Positions 7,140 to 14,717 of a stretch of DNA of 30,248 bases are shown piece by piece. Numbering within the stretch: the stretch's first letter is position 1; every line of letters begins with the position of its first letter. A program made the position numbers and the translations under genes. Under the pieces are notes generated by a model. The model did no database searches. It saw only the letters and a list, made by a program, of their open reading frames with translations, and was not told the origin of the DNA. The stretch comes from Candidatus Culexmicrobium profundum (GTDB lineage Archaea > Thermoproteota > Methanomethylicia > Culexarchaeales > Culexmicrobiaceae): positions 1 to 30,248 of the forward strand of contig JANZKD010000003.1 in assembly GCA_025061245.1 (NCBI GenBank), written 5' to 3'.

Positions 7140-7847
7140 ATGCGAAAAATAAAGCCAATAAAAACAGGAGACATAAAGGAAGTAATATACAGCAACAACC
7201 ACTGGAAATTACTAGAAAAGCTGAGAAGCAAAGCCATAAAAATCATGCAAATATTAAAAGCAAGAGGATTAACACCCATAATCCATGGAAGCATAGCTAG
7301 AGGAGACATCAAACCAAGTAGTGACATAGACATCGTAATACCATACCAGGTTCCATCCTTCAAAATTGAAACAGCACTAGAACAAGCAGGAATAATTCCT
7401 CAGCAAAGAATGCTAGTTCAAGCAACACCAAAACACGTAGTAAAAGCACATATACAAATAGATGAAAATACAACAATAACATTCCCTCTAATGGAGCTTC
7501 GAAAACTTGAAAGAGAATTCTACAAGTTTGGAGGAGAATTAACATTAGATGAACTATTAGAAAACAAAAGAGTGCCAGGAGTAGACAAAAGATTAATGCT
7601 AATAATCCCAACAGAAAAAGGACACCTCGAAACACCCGTAATTGGAAGAGAAGCTGAAGTTGCAAGACAGCTTAAAGTGTCAATCGACATAGTCAATGAA
7701 AGAGTAAGAGTACTAACTAGAAGAGATGAAATAGGAAGAACAGGAGTATACTTGAAAAGAATCTTAACTAAAAATGAAAGCTTCGAAGAAGTCTTAAAGA
7801 AACTAGTAGATCAAAATCCAGCCATAAGAAGAAGGATGAGGCTTTAA
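7140..7847 (+). CDS. archaeal nucleotidyltransferase, pol-beta fold (COG2413-like)
   Basis: A 235-residue protein with the minimal nucleotidyltransferase signature: IIHGSIARGD (48-55 region) followed by SDIDIVI, giving Gly50-Ser51 and the metal-binding Asp62 and Asp64. The C-terminal half (about 110-235) is a charged region ending in a basic tail, as in the archaeal COG2413 family of predicted nucleotidyltransferases, whose substrate is not known. There is no clear Shine-Dalgarno; GGT directly precedes the ATG, and a box A candidate lies about 28 bases upstream, so the mRNA is probably leaderless. It could modify an RNA or a protein by adding a nucleotide; that is not decided by the sequence. 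Confidence 0.8.
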   Translation: MRKIKPIKTGDIKEVIYSNNHWKLLEKLRSKAIKIMQILKARGLTPIIHGSIARGDIKPSSDIDIVIPYQVPSFKIETALEQAGIIPQQRMLVQATPKHVVKAHIQIDENTTITFPLMELRKLEREFYKFGGELTLDELLENKRVPGVDKRLMLIIPTEKGHLETPVIGREAEVARQLKVSIDIVNERVRVLTRRDEIGRTGVYLKRILTKNESFEEVLKKLVDQNPAIRRRMRL

Positions 7848-7878
7848 ATATCCATATTCCCGGTTATATGAAGGGATA

Positions 7879-8154
7879 ATGAAACATACATTACTGGCTA
7901 TAATATACAATCAAAGTCTAGAGGAAAAATTTAGGGAAATGATACTCAACTGGATAAAGGCAATAGAAAGAAATGTATCATGGCTAATTTCAACAATAAC
8001 AACAACCACTCTAATAATCGCAAGAACATCATACTCATCCATGATAATACTAGGAGTAATATTATGGGCCTCAGGAATACAGAGATACTTTGGAAGAAAA
8101 CTAATCATTGGAGGATCAATAATAGCATTAATATCTGAAATCCTACTAAAATAA
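7879..8154 (+). CDS. small hypothetical membrane protein
   Basis: A 91-residue protein of unrecognised family. The first 30 residues are amphipathic and charged. Two hydrophobic segments follow: about 33-63 (with a Thr/Ile-rich run and a break near SYSS, so perhaps one long or two short helices) and 73-90, separated by a basic RYFGRK turn. AAGGGAT sits 1-8 bases before the ATG as a weak ribosome-binding site, and CTTTAAATA at the end of the preceding gene is a box A candidate. Its third codon positions are rich in A and C like the surrounding plus-strand genes, which supports a real gene. A similarly long frame on the other strand is probably a shadow. Confidence 0.55.
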   Translation: MKHTLLAIIYNQSLEEKFREMILNWIKAIERNVSWLISTITTTTLIIARTSYSSMIILGVILWASGIQRYFGRKLIIGGSIIALISEILLK

Positions 8155-8160
8155 GAAACA

Positions 8161-8168
8161 CTTTTAAG
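8161..8168 (+). promoter_or_regulatory. box A of the radical SAM gene
   Basis: CTTTTAAG is centred about 28 bases before the ATG at 8193, with no Shine-Dalgarno between them apart from AAAGAG. This arrangement suggests an independently transcribed, near-leaderless mRNA. Confidence 0.4.
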
Positions 8169-8192
8169 CATAAAATTAAATTTCAAAAAGAG

Positions 8193-9284
8193 ATGGAAAG
8201 AGAAATCTGGGAAACAAAAGGAAAATCACTAGTAGTAGGAAAACTTCCCACAGGATGTCAACTATGCATTGATGGCAAAAAAATGGTATTATTCATCACA
8301 GGACTATGTACAGCAAAATGCTTCTACTGCCCCTTAAGCGAGAAAAGAAGATGGAAAGATGTAATCTACGCCAATGAAAGAAAAATAACCAAAATAGAAG
8401 AAGCAATAGAGGAAGCAAAAATAATGAAAGCTGAAGGAACAGGGATAACAGGAGGAGACCCATTAATAGTGCTACCAAGAACAATTAAAGCAATAAAACT
8501 CCTAAAAAACGAATTTGGAGAAGAACACCACATACACCTATACACAAATGCAATTCACCTAACAAGAGAAAAAGCAATAAAAATGAAGAAAGCAGGATTA
8601 GACGAATTAAGAATACATCCAATAAGAACCAGAGACATATACAAAGTAGCCATCGGTAAAAAAGCTAAATTAACAACAGGAATAGAAATACCAGCCATAC
8701 CGGGAAGGGAAGAAGAAATAAAAAGAATGCTCAAAAAACTAGAAAAACTAAAAGCAGACTTCATAAACATCAATGAACTTGAATTCTCATCCACCAACGC
8801 CCTCAACCTAAAGATGAGAGGTCTAAAACTAAAGGATGGAAGCATAACTGCAGTTGAAGGAAGCGAGGAAGAAGCAATAAGAATACTAGAATGGGCAGCA
8901 AAAAACACAAACCTAAACGTACACTACTGTCCAAGCAGACTCAAAGACCAAGTTCAATTAAAGAATAGACTAAAAAGAAGAGCACTCCAAATAGCCCTAA
9001 AACATGAAAAAATAACCGACGAAGGACTAATAATCAAGGGAATAATAGAAGTAAAGGAGAAAATCAGCCTAAATGACGTATACAATAAAATATTAAATAA
9101 ATATAAGTTATCTGAAGAAGAAATCATAATAAATAAAAGTAAAAGAAGAATTGAAACCTCAATAGAAACAGCAGTAAAAATCGCTAAAGATAAGAAACTT
9201 AATAAAATCCTAAATATATTCATAATCGAGGAATATCCAACGGATCAGAGGCTAGAAGTTACACGAACACCATTATCAAAGTGA
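8193..9284 (+). CDS. radical SAM protein, COG2108-like
   Basis: A 363-residue radical SAM enzyme. The [4Fe-4S] motif is C39-x3-C43-x2-C46 (CTAKCFYC), followed by a GGDP (87-90) that contacts SAM in the fold. A GCQLC motif at 21-25 just before the barrel may bind extra metal. The order of motifs and length match the archaeal COG2108 family, annotated as related to pyruvate formate-lyase activating enzyme, with no established substrate. The C-terminal 110 residues are Lys/Ile/Glu-rich and not assigned to a known domain. Its stop overlaps the tail of the convergent trmJ gene by 9 bases. Confidence 0.85.
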   Translation: MEREIWETKGKSLVVGKLPTGCQLCIDGKKMVLFITGLCTAKCFYCPLSEKRRWKDVIYANERKITKIEEAIEEAKIMKAEGTGITGGDPLIVLPRTIKAIKLLKNEFGEEHHIHLYTNAIHLTREKAIKMKKAGLDELRIHPIRTRDIYKVAIGKKAKLTTGIEIPAIPGREEEIKRMLKKLEKLKADFININELEFSSTNALNLKMRGLKLKDGSITAVEGSEEEAIRILEWAAKNTNLNVHYCPSRLKDQVQLKNRLKRRALQIALKHEKITDEGLIIKGIIEVKEKISLNDVYNKILNKYKLSEEEIIINKSKRRIETSIETAVKIAKDKKLNKILNIFIIEEYPTDQRLEVTRTPLSK

Positions 9285-10001
9285 AAAACCCAACTTAACC
9301 AATACACTTCTAAACACACCCATCAAAGTATGAGCCTCCCTGCCAGAAATAAAGCTACGGCCAATAACATGTCTAAAAATTGTCTGAGCAATCCTCCTCT
9401 TATAATCTGGATAATCCACCGCCTCTAAAATTCGGTCAAAATATCTAAGCAAAATTTCCTTCTCAACCCTCGAAGCCTCCCTAAACTTCAAAGTCTTCCC
9501 CCTCCTCTTCAAACCATAAGTGAAAAGCTCATATAGAATAATAGCAACAGCATGAGAAACATTTAAAACAGGATAGACATCACTGGAAGGAATAGAGACA
9601 ATTACATCACACAACGCTAACTCTTTATTAGTTAACCCAATGCTCTCCCTACCAAACATTATGGCAATTTTACCCTCAACATCAACAAGAAACTCAGCCA
9701 ATCGTCTAGGAGTAATAGGAATTCTCAAAACATTATAATCACTACCAACTTTACTTGTAGTTCCAACAATAAAATCAAATTCAGAAACAAGTTCATCTAA
9801 TGAAGAGATAATTCTAGCCTCATCCAAGACACTGCCAGCATGAGAAGCAAAAATATGGGCGGTATCATCCAAACTAGCCTTTGGATTAACAAGTATAAGA
9901 TTCTTAAAACCAAAATTCATCATAACACGTGCTATAAAGCCAATGTTACCGGAAAACTCAGGCTCAACTAAAACTACACAAACATGGTCATCCATACTCA
10001 C
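9276..10001 (-). CDS. trmJ: tRNA ribose 2'-O-methyltransferase TrmJ-like (SPOUT/SpoU)
   Basis: A 241-residue SPOUT-class methyltransferase. The three SpoU motifs are clear: EFSGNIGFIARVMMNFG near the N-terminus (residues about 15-31), IMFGRESIGL in the middle, and the knot-forming IPSSDVYPVLNVSHAVAIIL. The VGTTSK segment between them is typical of TrmJ. Known archaeal TrmJ methylates the 2'-O of cytidine 32 in tRNA; exact site here is inference. The C-terminal 80 residues form a helical extension as in other TrmJ proteins. The start overlaps the stop of the upstream methyltransferase gene in an ATGA, so the two are translationally coupled. It is the last gene of the L21e block. Confidence 0.88.
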   Translation of the reverse strand: MSMDDHVCVVLVEPEFSGNIGFIARVMMNFGFKNLILVNPKASLDDTAHIFASHAGSVLDEARIISSLDELVSEFDFIVGTTSKVGSDYNVLRIPITPRRLAEFLVDVEGKIAIMFGRESIGLTNKELALCDVIVSIPSSDVYPVLNVSHAVAIILYELFTYGLKRRGKTLKFREASRVEKEILLRYFDRILEAVDYPDYKRRIAQTIFRHVIGRSFISGREAHTLMGVFRSVLVKLGFSL

Positions 10002-10612
10002 TTCACCACCTTAATCAAATAGAGAGTTTCATAAAAGAAGTGCTTTTCATCCAAAACTTCAACCCTAAAACCTAAGGAAGAGAGAAGAAACAATGTCTTA
10101 CTTAAATCTGAAAGAGAAGATTGAACTAGATAAACAACACCACCAAACCTTAAAAACATAGAAAAAATCTTTAAAAAACGATCAATTAACGCTCTCCCAT
10201 CCCTCCCCCCAGACCAAGCAATCCTAACTTTATAGGGAATAAAAACATCACCTTCACTCTCAGGCAAATATGGTGGATTAAAAACCATACAATCAAAAAT
10301 AGGTTTACGCTTAAAAACCTCCAATAAGTCACCAACTATAACCGACATCTTATACCACACATTATTCCGCTTAGCATTCAGCTTAGTATTTCTAGCCGCC
10401 TCCAAGCTTACATCCACTGCAACAGTAAACTTAGACCTTTCAGCTAAAAGAACAGATAATAATCCACAGCCAGAACCAACATCAACACTCAGATCAAATT
10501 CACCAGAACAATCACTTAAAATTACATATGCAGCCATAAAGCTATCATCAGAAGGTTCATAGACAGAGTCAAAAACTATGAAAATCTTCCCATTAAATGA
10601 TAACTCCTTCAA
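9998..10612 (-). CDS. HemK2-type release-factor glutamine methyltransferase
   Basis: A 204-residue class I SAM methyltransferase of the HemK/PrmC family in its short archaeal-eukaryotic form (Mtq2/HEMK2). VYEPSDDSF (17-25) is the characteristic N-terminal element, DVGSGCGLLS (44-53) binds SAM, and NPPY (112-115) is the catalytic motif for amide nitrogen methylation. The likely target is the glutamine of the GGQ loop of aRF1; some eukaryotic members also methylate other substrates. It lacks the N-terminal helical domain of bacterial PrmC, as usual for archaea. It sits one base from ksgA and overlaps trmJ by four bases. Confidence 0.87.
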   Translation of the reverse strand: MKELSFNGKIFIVFDSVYEPSDDSFMAAYVILSDCSGEFDLSVDVGSGCGLLSVLLAERSKFTVAVDVSLEAARNTKLNAKRNNVWYKMSVIVGDLLEVFKRKPIFDCMVFNPPYLPESEGDVFIPYKVRIAWSGGRDGRALIDRFLKIFSMFLRFGGVVYLVQSSLSDLSKTLFLLSSLGFRVEVLDEKHFFYETLYLIKVVK

Positions 10613-10613
10613 C

Positions 10614-11456
10614 TTACATTAACTCCCTCCTAACTATTTTCGCAACCTCTAAAAACTGATTAGGAGACAAATCCCTAACTCTATCCTCCAAATAAGGAAT
10701 ATTACTGAGGATACGCATACTTCGACCTTTACTCAGATTCCTAACTTTAACCAAGTAATGCAGTAGTGGAGAACGCAGCTTCCTATTCCTCTGAGAAAAA
10801 AGATATCTCAAAAGTTCAAGAAGAAAACGTTCATCATCACTCAAACTCTTCATTTTAGGATAAATCTTCACCACCGCCACATCAACACTAGGAGGAGGAT
10901 AAAAACAAAATCTAGAAGCATATCTAACAAGCTCAACCCTAGCAAACAAACTAGCTGCAACAGTCAATCTACCATACTGAGAAGTACCGGGCTCAGCAAC
11001 CAAACGATCTGCAAATTCACGTTGATAAGTCAAGACAGCAAAATTAAACTTAGGCTCCTCAATCAACTTAAAAGTTATTGGAGAAGAAATCTTGAAGGGA
11101 AGATTTGAAACAACCTTATCAACTAAGGGAAAATCAATTTTAAGCACATCACCATGAATCAAATCAACGTTATCATAATCCCTCAAAACCCACCTTAAAA
11201 CCTTTAACAAGCGAGAATCAACTTCAATTGCAATAACCTTACCAGCCCTCTCTGCTAAAAACTGAGTAAGTGTGCCTAAACCTGCACCAATCTCTAAAAC
11301 AACATCACTAGGTGAAATTGCTGATAAATCAATGATATCTCGAATCAAATTAATAGAAACAACAAAACTCTGACTTAAAGACTTCTTAGGCTTTATATTA
11401 AAAAGCTTTAGAAGACGCTTAGTTTCACTTAACAAATCACTACTAAAGTAACTCAT
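10614..11456 (-). CDS. ksgA: 16S rRNA dimethyladenosine transferase KsgA/Dim1
   Basis: An rRNA N6,N6-adenine dimethylase of 280 residues, which modifies the two adjacent adenosines of the last small-subunit helix. Numbered from the ATG at 11456: KKSLSQSF (24-31) is the typical N-terminal substrate and SAM element, LEIGAGLGTLT (54-64) is motif I, and NLPF (118-121) is the catalytic motif IV. The C-terminal part (about 190-280) is the helical domain with FYPPPSVDVAVV. The frame continues upstream to a start at 11528, but that would overlap the DUF655 gene by 62 bases. The ATG at 11456 lies 10 bases after that gene and fits the family's start, so I used it. Confidence 0.93.
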   Translation of the reverse strand: MSYFSSDLLSETKRLLKLFNIKPKKSLSQSFVVSINLIRDIIDLSAISPSDVVLEIGAGLGTLTQFLAERAGKVIAIEVDSRLLKVLRWVLRDYDNVDLIHGDVLKIDFPLVDKVVSNLPFKISSPITFKLIEEPKFNFAVLTYQREFADRLVAEPGTSQYGRLTVAASLFARVELVRYASRFCFYPPPSVDVAVVKIYPKMKSLSDDERFLLELLRYLFSQRNRKLRSPLLHYLVKVRNLSKGRSMRILSNIPYLEDRVRDLSPNQFLEVAKIVRRELM

Positions 11457-11466
11457 AACCGATAAC

Positions 11467-12048
11467 TCACTTAACAAAAAGCCTATATTTATCTTCCCCA
11501 CCCAACTCCATAAGAATTCTCTTAACAATCAATTTTTTAGGATCAGGGATCTTAGTTCTCTTCCTAATATCATCAAAGCTTTCAAAGGGCTTTTTCTTAC
11601 GCTCATCAAGTATTATCCATAAAAGCTTTCTACCAATCCCAGGCAAAAGCTGAAGAGAATGCAGCCTAGTAGTAATCGAAGAAGAAGTATTAAAGAACTC
11701 CACAAATCTACTCTCATACTTCGAAACAATTTTCTCCACTATAGCAGGTAATTCATCCCTTGCCGCAATAGTTAAATCATTATAGGAAATTCTCTTACGA
11801 ACACGTGCAATTTTATCTCGCTCACCCCTACCAATGAAAACCCGCTCGCCAGGGATAAGAAAGACACCAGGCTTAGGGACAACCTCTAATAATGTAAAAT
11901 AAACCTCTCCAATGGCCTGTGCAATAGGCTCACGCTTAAAAATAGGAGTAGACTCTAAAGGATGACCATGTGGAAGATAATCGAGAATATATGCATACTC
12001 CTCATACTGCTCCCTACTCTTATCTCTCCGTAAGGGAAGAAAACTCAA
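11467..12048 (-). CDS. DUF655 family protein (predicted RNA-binding, OB + helix-hairpin-helix)
   Basis: A 193-residue archaeal protein of the DUF655 (COG1491) family. EEYAYILDYLPHG near the N-terminus is the family signature. Residues about 60-85 (PGVFLIPGERVFIGRG) form a beta segment of an OB-like domain. LQLLPGIGRKLLW (about 132-144) is a helix-hairpin-helix nucleic-acid-binding motif. The family is constantly found between rpo4 and ksgA in archaea, as here, which links it to ribosome or transcription functions, but its precise role is not established. Confidence 0.9.
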   Translation of the reverse strand: MSFLPLRRDKSREQYEEYAYILDYLPHGHPLESTPIFKREPIAQAIGEVYFTLLEVVPKPGVFLIPGERVFIGRGERDKIARVRKRISYNDLTIAARDELPAIVEKIVSKYESRFVEFFNTSSSITTRLHSLQLLPGIGRKLLWIILDERKKKPFESFDDIRKRTKIPDPKKLIVKRILMELGGEDKYRLFVK

Positions 12049-12073
12049 TAAATTAACCCCTCCAAATAGTTAT

Positions 12074-12421
12074 TTATTCACTAATCTCTTTAATGTATTT
12101 ATCAATTACATCGAGAATCTTTTCAAGCTCTGAAGTTAAAAACACTCTCCCCTCAATAATCAATAGAGGCCTTAACTCCTCAATATGTCTAGGAAGAATA
12201 TTAACTATTTGAACAGCAGTTAAACGAGACAAATTAAACTTTTCCATCAACTCTTCAACAAGATTCTCAGCCGCTTCACTAGGAAGTCTGACAAGCTTAG
12301 AAGCATAATCTAAAGTGACACGTTGTATAGGAGCAAGCTCAGCGTGAGACTTAAGCTCCTCAAGAAAATTCTTAACCCTTGAAACTGGAATCTCCTTCCT
12401 CTCAATAAGCCTTTTAGGCAT
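12074..12421 (-). CDS. rpo4: DNA-directed RNA polymerase subunit F (Rpo4/RpoF)
   Basis: A 115-residue helical protein that pairs with Rpo7 to form the stalk of archaeal RNA polymerase. The order of features matches the family: an N-terminal basic beta segment (KRLIERKEIPVSRVKNFLE), a middle with ASKLVRLPSEAAENLVEEL, and a C-terminal HRDC-like helical part in which INILPRHIEELRPLL is characteristic. The stalk helps in open-complex formation and RNA binding. It lies 12 bases after L21e and about 25 bases before DUF655, within the conserved L21e-rpo4-DUF655-ksgA string. Confidence 0.93.
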   Translation of the reverse strand: MPKRLIERKEIPVSRVKNFLEELKSHAELAPIQRVTLDYASKLVRLPSEAAENLVEELMEKFNLSRLTAVQIVNILPRHIEELRPLLIIEGRVFLTSELEKILDVIDKYIKEISE

Positions 12422-12433
12422 AACACCCCCACC

Positions 12434-12739
12434 TCATTTAGAGCTAACAGGAAAAGGCCGTAAGTGTTCAGGTCTAACAATTAAAATTTTCTTCTTATTC
12501 CCAAGCATCACTTCAACAATATAAGACCTACCCCTCACCCCAGTAACAACACCAATCTTCCCATGAAAACGCCTATGAGGCATACCCCTATGAACACTAG
12601 GGTCAATAATAATTGTAACCTTATCTCCAACCTCATATTTGTGAAGCAATCTACCTAATGGAAAAAGCCCCCTCTCCCTAGGCTTCTTCCTCAACAACTT
12701 CCTAGTTCTACTCCTATACCCACGCGAATGCTTCACCAT
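12434..12739 (-). CDS. rpl21e: large ribosomal subunit protein L21e
   Basis: A 101-residue basic protein matching L21e across its length: the N-terminal HSRGYRSRTRKLLRK, the SH3-like core with YEVGDKVTIIIDPSVHRGMP and RFHGKIGVVTGVRGRSY, and a C-terminal RPEHLRP. It is a component of the archaeal/eukaryotic 60S-type subunit and has no bacterial equivalent. The ATG has a GGTGAG ribosome-binding site 5 bases upstream. It leads the downstream block of the operon and follows pus10 by about 70 bases, room for its own promoter. Confidence 0.96.
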   Translation of the reverse strand: MVKHSRGYRSRTRKLLRKKPRERGLFPLGRLLHKYEVGDKVTIIIDPSVHRGMPHRRFHGKIGVVTGVRGRSYIVEVMLGNKKKILIVRPEHLRPFPVSSK

Positions 12740-12812
12740 GACAGCTCACCAATACATAGATAATATAATCGCTAACGTATAGGAAAAGTCCAACTAATAA
12801 ATACTTCCCACA
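12740..12812 (-). promoter_or_regulatory. pus10-rpl21e spacer with probable promoter
   Basis: Read on the minus strand it contains TATTTATTAG (about 12799-12790) and GATTATATTATC (about 12768-12757), both box A-like, ahead of the GGTGAG ribosome-binding site of L21e (12750-12745). A separate start for the ribosomal protein block is likely, while read-through from pus10 is also possible. No hairpin terminator was seen. Confidence 0.4.
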
Positions 12813-14156
12813 TCAAACAACATCAGAAACATCAATAACATCAAGCTCGACACATTCTGCAGGCACACCTACAACCTCAGCTATACTAGGAAAAGTCCTA
12901 CCATTATCACCACTAACAAGCTCCTTAATATACAAGCCCCCCTGACACTTTATAGTCATTTCAGCAAGATTAGAAGACACAATTTTAGCCTTAATAAAAT
13001 AAACAGTTTTAACTCTAACCTTATCAGCACGCCTCTTAATAACCCTCAATGGAGTTCTCTGTCTAACCTCTCTACCAACAAAAAACTCCTCAACCCTCCT
13101 CAAATCATCCTCAGTAACTTCACCCTCAAACCTAACTAAAACCCTATATGTCTTCTGAGTGATAGAAGAAAGAACCTTTAAACGCTTAACCTCACTTCTA
13201 CTTGAAAACCTCAAATCAGAAACCTCAATCTTCCCATCAGCCCAGCGATTAATCTCCTCCTCCAATTTCTTCAAATCAATAAACCTCTTCTTAGGCTCCT
13301 TAACTTCAACTATGAAAGGCCTACCAGTACCAAGCATCCGTGCATCAACATCCTCCCTACCAGCACCATGAAAAACTACATCCTTACCCAAAGTGAATTT
13401 AAGAACAGGAATAGCAATGAGCTCCTCAATAGAAGTAGGATACTTCCTACCAGTATAATTACACTGCTCGCAACCAACACCACGACAACTACTACAAATC
13501 CAAGTGCATTGAGGGATACCTCTCACCAACTTCCTATACCTACCATAAATAAACAAGGGACTAGGATGAACCTCAATATTATCACTCAAGAAATCCACAA
13601 TCACAACTAGATCAGGAGAAGAAAAATCAACCTCCCTCCCAATTCTACTTTGAAGAAGCTTACCCAACTCCCTATTAAATTCAGACTTAAAAGACTCACC
13701 ATAAGTTAAACCAAATTCAGACCTCAATGAATCCTCCCTCTCAGCAATCTCCCCAGGAATCCTAGAACCTACAAGGAAACTTGAAAATTCATACTGAGAA
13801 ATCAATGAAACAATCCTATCAGCATATGTATCCAAGTTAAGCAGAATATCATTACAAATATAACAAGGCTTCCCTTTAGATATCTCCACACCCATCCTAG
13901 AAAGAATTTCACTTGCAAGAGAAAACTTCCCATTTTCAGCTAAAATCCTCAAAATATAAACTCCACGCTCCTCACAATTCTCCTTTATCAATTTAGAAGC
14001 AATCATTGCGAGAAGAAGCTTTATAGAAAAACCACGAGTAGAATTATCTGTACCTCTAGCCAATAATGCAAACTGCCTCCCTAAACAATGATCACACAAA
14101 CAATACTTCTCCAATATTCTAAGCGAAGTCTCCAATATGTCTACATTGAAGTTCAA
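12813..14156 (-). CDS. pus10: tRNA pseudouridine synthase Pus10
   Basis: A 447-residue enzyme that makes pseudouridine 54 and/or 55 of the tRNA T loop in archaea. The N-terminal half is the THUMP-like accessory region with zinc-binding cysteines (CLCDHC at 19-24, then CYIC at 98-101). A second cysteine cluster (CTWICSSCRGVGCEQC, 217-232) follows. The catalytic signature is GAGREDVDARMLGTGRPF (264-281); by analogy with other pseudouridine synthases Asp269 is the catalytic aspartate. The C-terminus has the usual GLYIKELVSGDNGRTFPS. Upstream the start overlaps the trmY-like gene by four bases (ATGA), so both proteins are made together. Pus10 and TrmY act on the same nucleotide in other archaea. 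Confidence 0.95.
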   Translation of the reverse strand: MNFNVDILETSLRILEKYCLCDHCLGRQFALLARGTDNSTRGFSIKLLLAMIASKLIKENCEERGVYILRILAENGKFSLASEILSRMGVEISKGKPCYICNDILLNLDTYADRIVSLISQYEFSSFLVGSRIPGEIAEREDSLRSEFGLTYGESFKSEFNRELGKLLQSRIGREVDFSSPDLVVIVDFLSDNIEVHPSPLFIYGRYRKLVRGIPQCTWICSSCRGVGCEQCNYTGRKYPTSIEELIAIPVLKFTLGKDVVFHGAGREDVDARMLGTGRPFIVEVKEPKKRFIDLKKLEEEINRWADGKIEVSDLRFSSRSEVKRLKVLSSITQKTYRVLVRFEGEVTEDDLRRVEEFFVGREVRQRTPLRVIKRRADKVRVKTVYFIKAKIVSSNLAEMTIKCQGGLYIKELVSGDNGRTFPSIAEVVGVPAECVELDVIDVSDVV

Positions 14157-14701
14157 TGTACTCCACCCCTATAGAAAAGTCTATCACAATGATTTTGGAA
14201 TATAACTATTAAACTTGGTGGATAATTATAGGTAAAGCTTATTCTAATAGGCTTAGCCTTAAAACTTGAAAGTAAAGATAAATCATCATCCCTATAATTG
14301 GGATAACAAATAACCAAGGTTGGATTCCTATCTACCTCCATTGAATCCAACCTCACACCCCTCATAAAAGAATAGTATATCTGCCCCCTCCTCTTCAAGA
14401 AATATGAAAAACTCGCCCTACCGCCAAAAACTCCAGGAGAAAACTCCTTACTAGACGATGAAGCTAAACTCAAAGCACCTCGAACAGCCTTTCTAACAAC
14501 ACCATAAGTAGACTGCTCATCAGGACGAATATATCTTAACCGCCTAGGCTCAAATCTTACGTAAACATTATCATCAAACAGCAAAATTAAATTGACATCA
14601 AGCCTTAAACCATGAGAAACAAGCAGTGAAGCAGAAACACTACTAGTAATTAATGAAGAAAAATGCCTCACAGCATAATCAGCTGGAAATTGAAATTTCA
14701 A
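14153..14701 (-). CDS. divergent TrmY homologue (tRNA pseudouridine-54 N1-methyltransferase-like)
   Basis: A 182-residue protein that lines up with TrmY from end to end. SHGLRLDV (29-36), the RPDEQST block (59-65) followed by VVRKA, SPGV (88-91), the YYSFMRG strand, and NPTLVI (126-131) correspond to known TrmY landmarks. The catalytic and cofactor elements differ, however. The GDHxG loop after that strand reads CYPNY (132-136), and the SLxPxxxxxxHC knot loop reads SFTYNYPPS (155-163). The N-terminal GR(L/M)D element is also not found. TrmY normally methylates N1 of pseudouridine 54, the base made by Pus10, which is the next gene with a 4-base overlap. It is thus either a catalytically altered TrmY, or a pseudo-enzyme that helps Pus10. 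The family assignment rests on remembered homologues, not an alignment. Confidence 0.72.
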   Translation of the reverse strand: MKFQFPADYAVRHFSSLITSSVSASLLVSHGLRLDVNLILLFDDNVYVRFEPRRLRYIRPDEQSTYGVVRKAVRGALSLASSSSKEFSPGVFGGRASFSYFLKRRGQIYYSFMRGVRLDSMEVDRNPTLVICYPNYRDDDLSLLSSFKAKPIRISFTYNYPPSLIVIFQNHCDRLFYRGGVH

Positions 14702-14717
14702 TATAAAAGTTCTGATG

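Noticed and set aside
7360..7665. Long hydrophobic minus-strand frame opposite the nucleotidyltransferase gene
   Set aside because: Low-complexity Leu/Phe translation arising from A-rich codons of the real gene; no ribosome-binding site and no domain. Similar shadow frames opposite the radical SAM, dph6 and nadK genes were rejected for the same reason.
9276..9284. Tail-to-tail overlaps of convergent genes (also 18180-18194 and 22967-22977) as antisense regulation
   Set aside because: Overlaps of 9-15 bases are common in compact archaeal genomes and give no specific sign of regulation.
10614..11528. Longer KsgA start at 11528
   Set aside because: It overlaps the DUF655 gene by 62 bases and adds 24 residues not typical of the family; the ATG at 11456 fits better.
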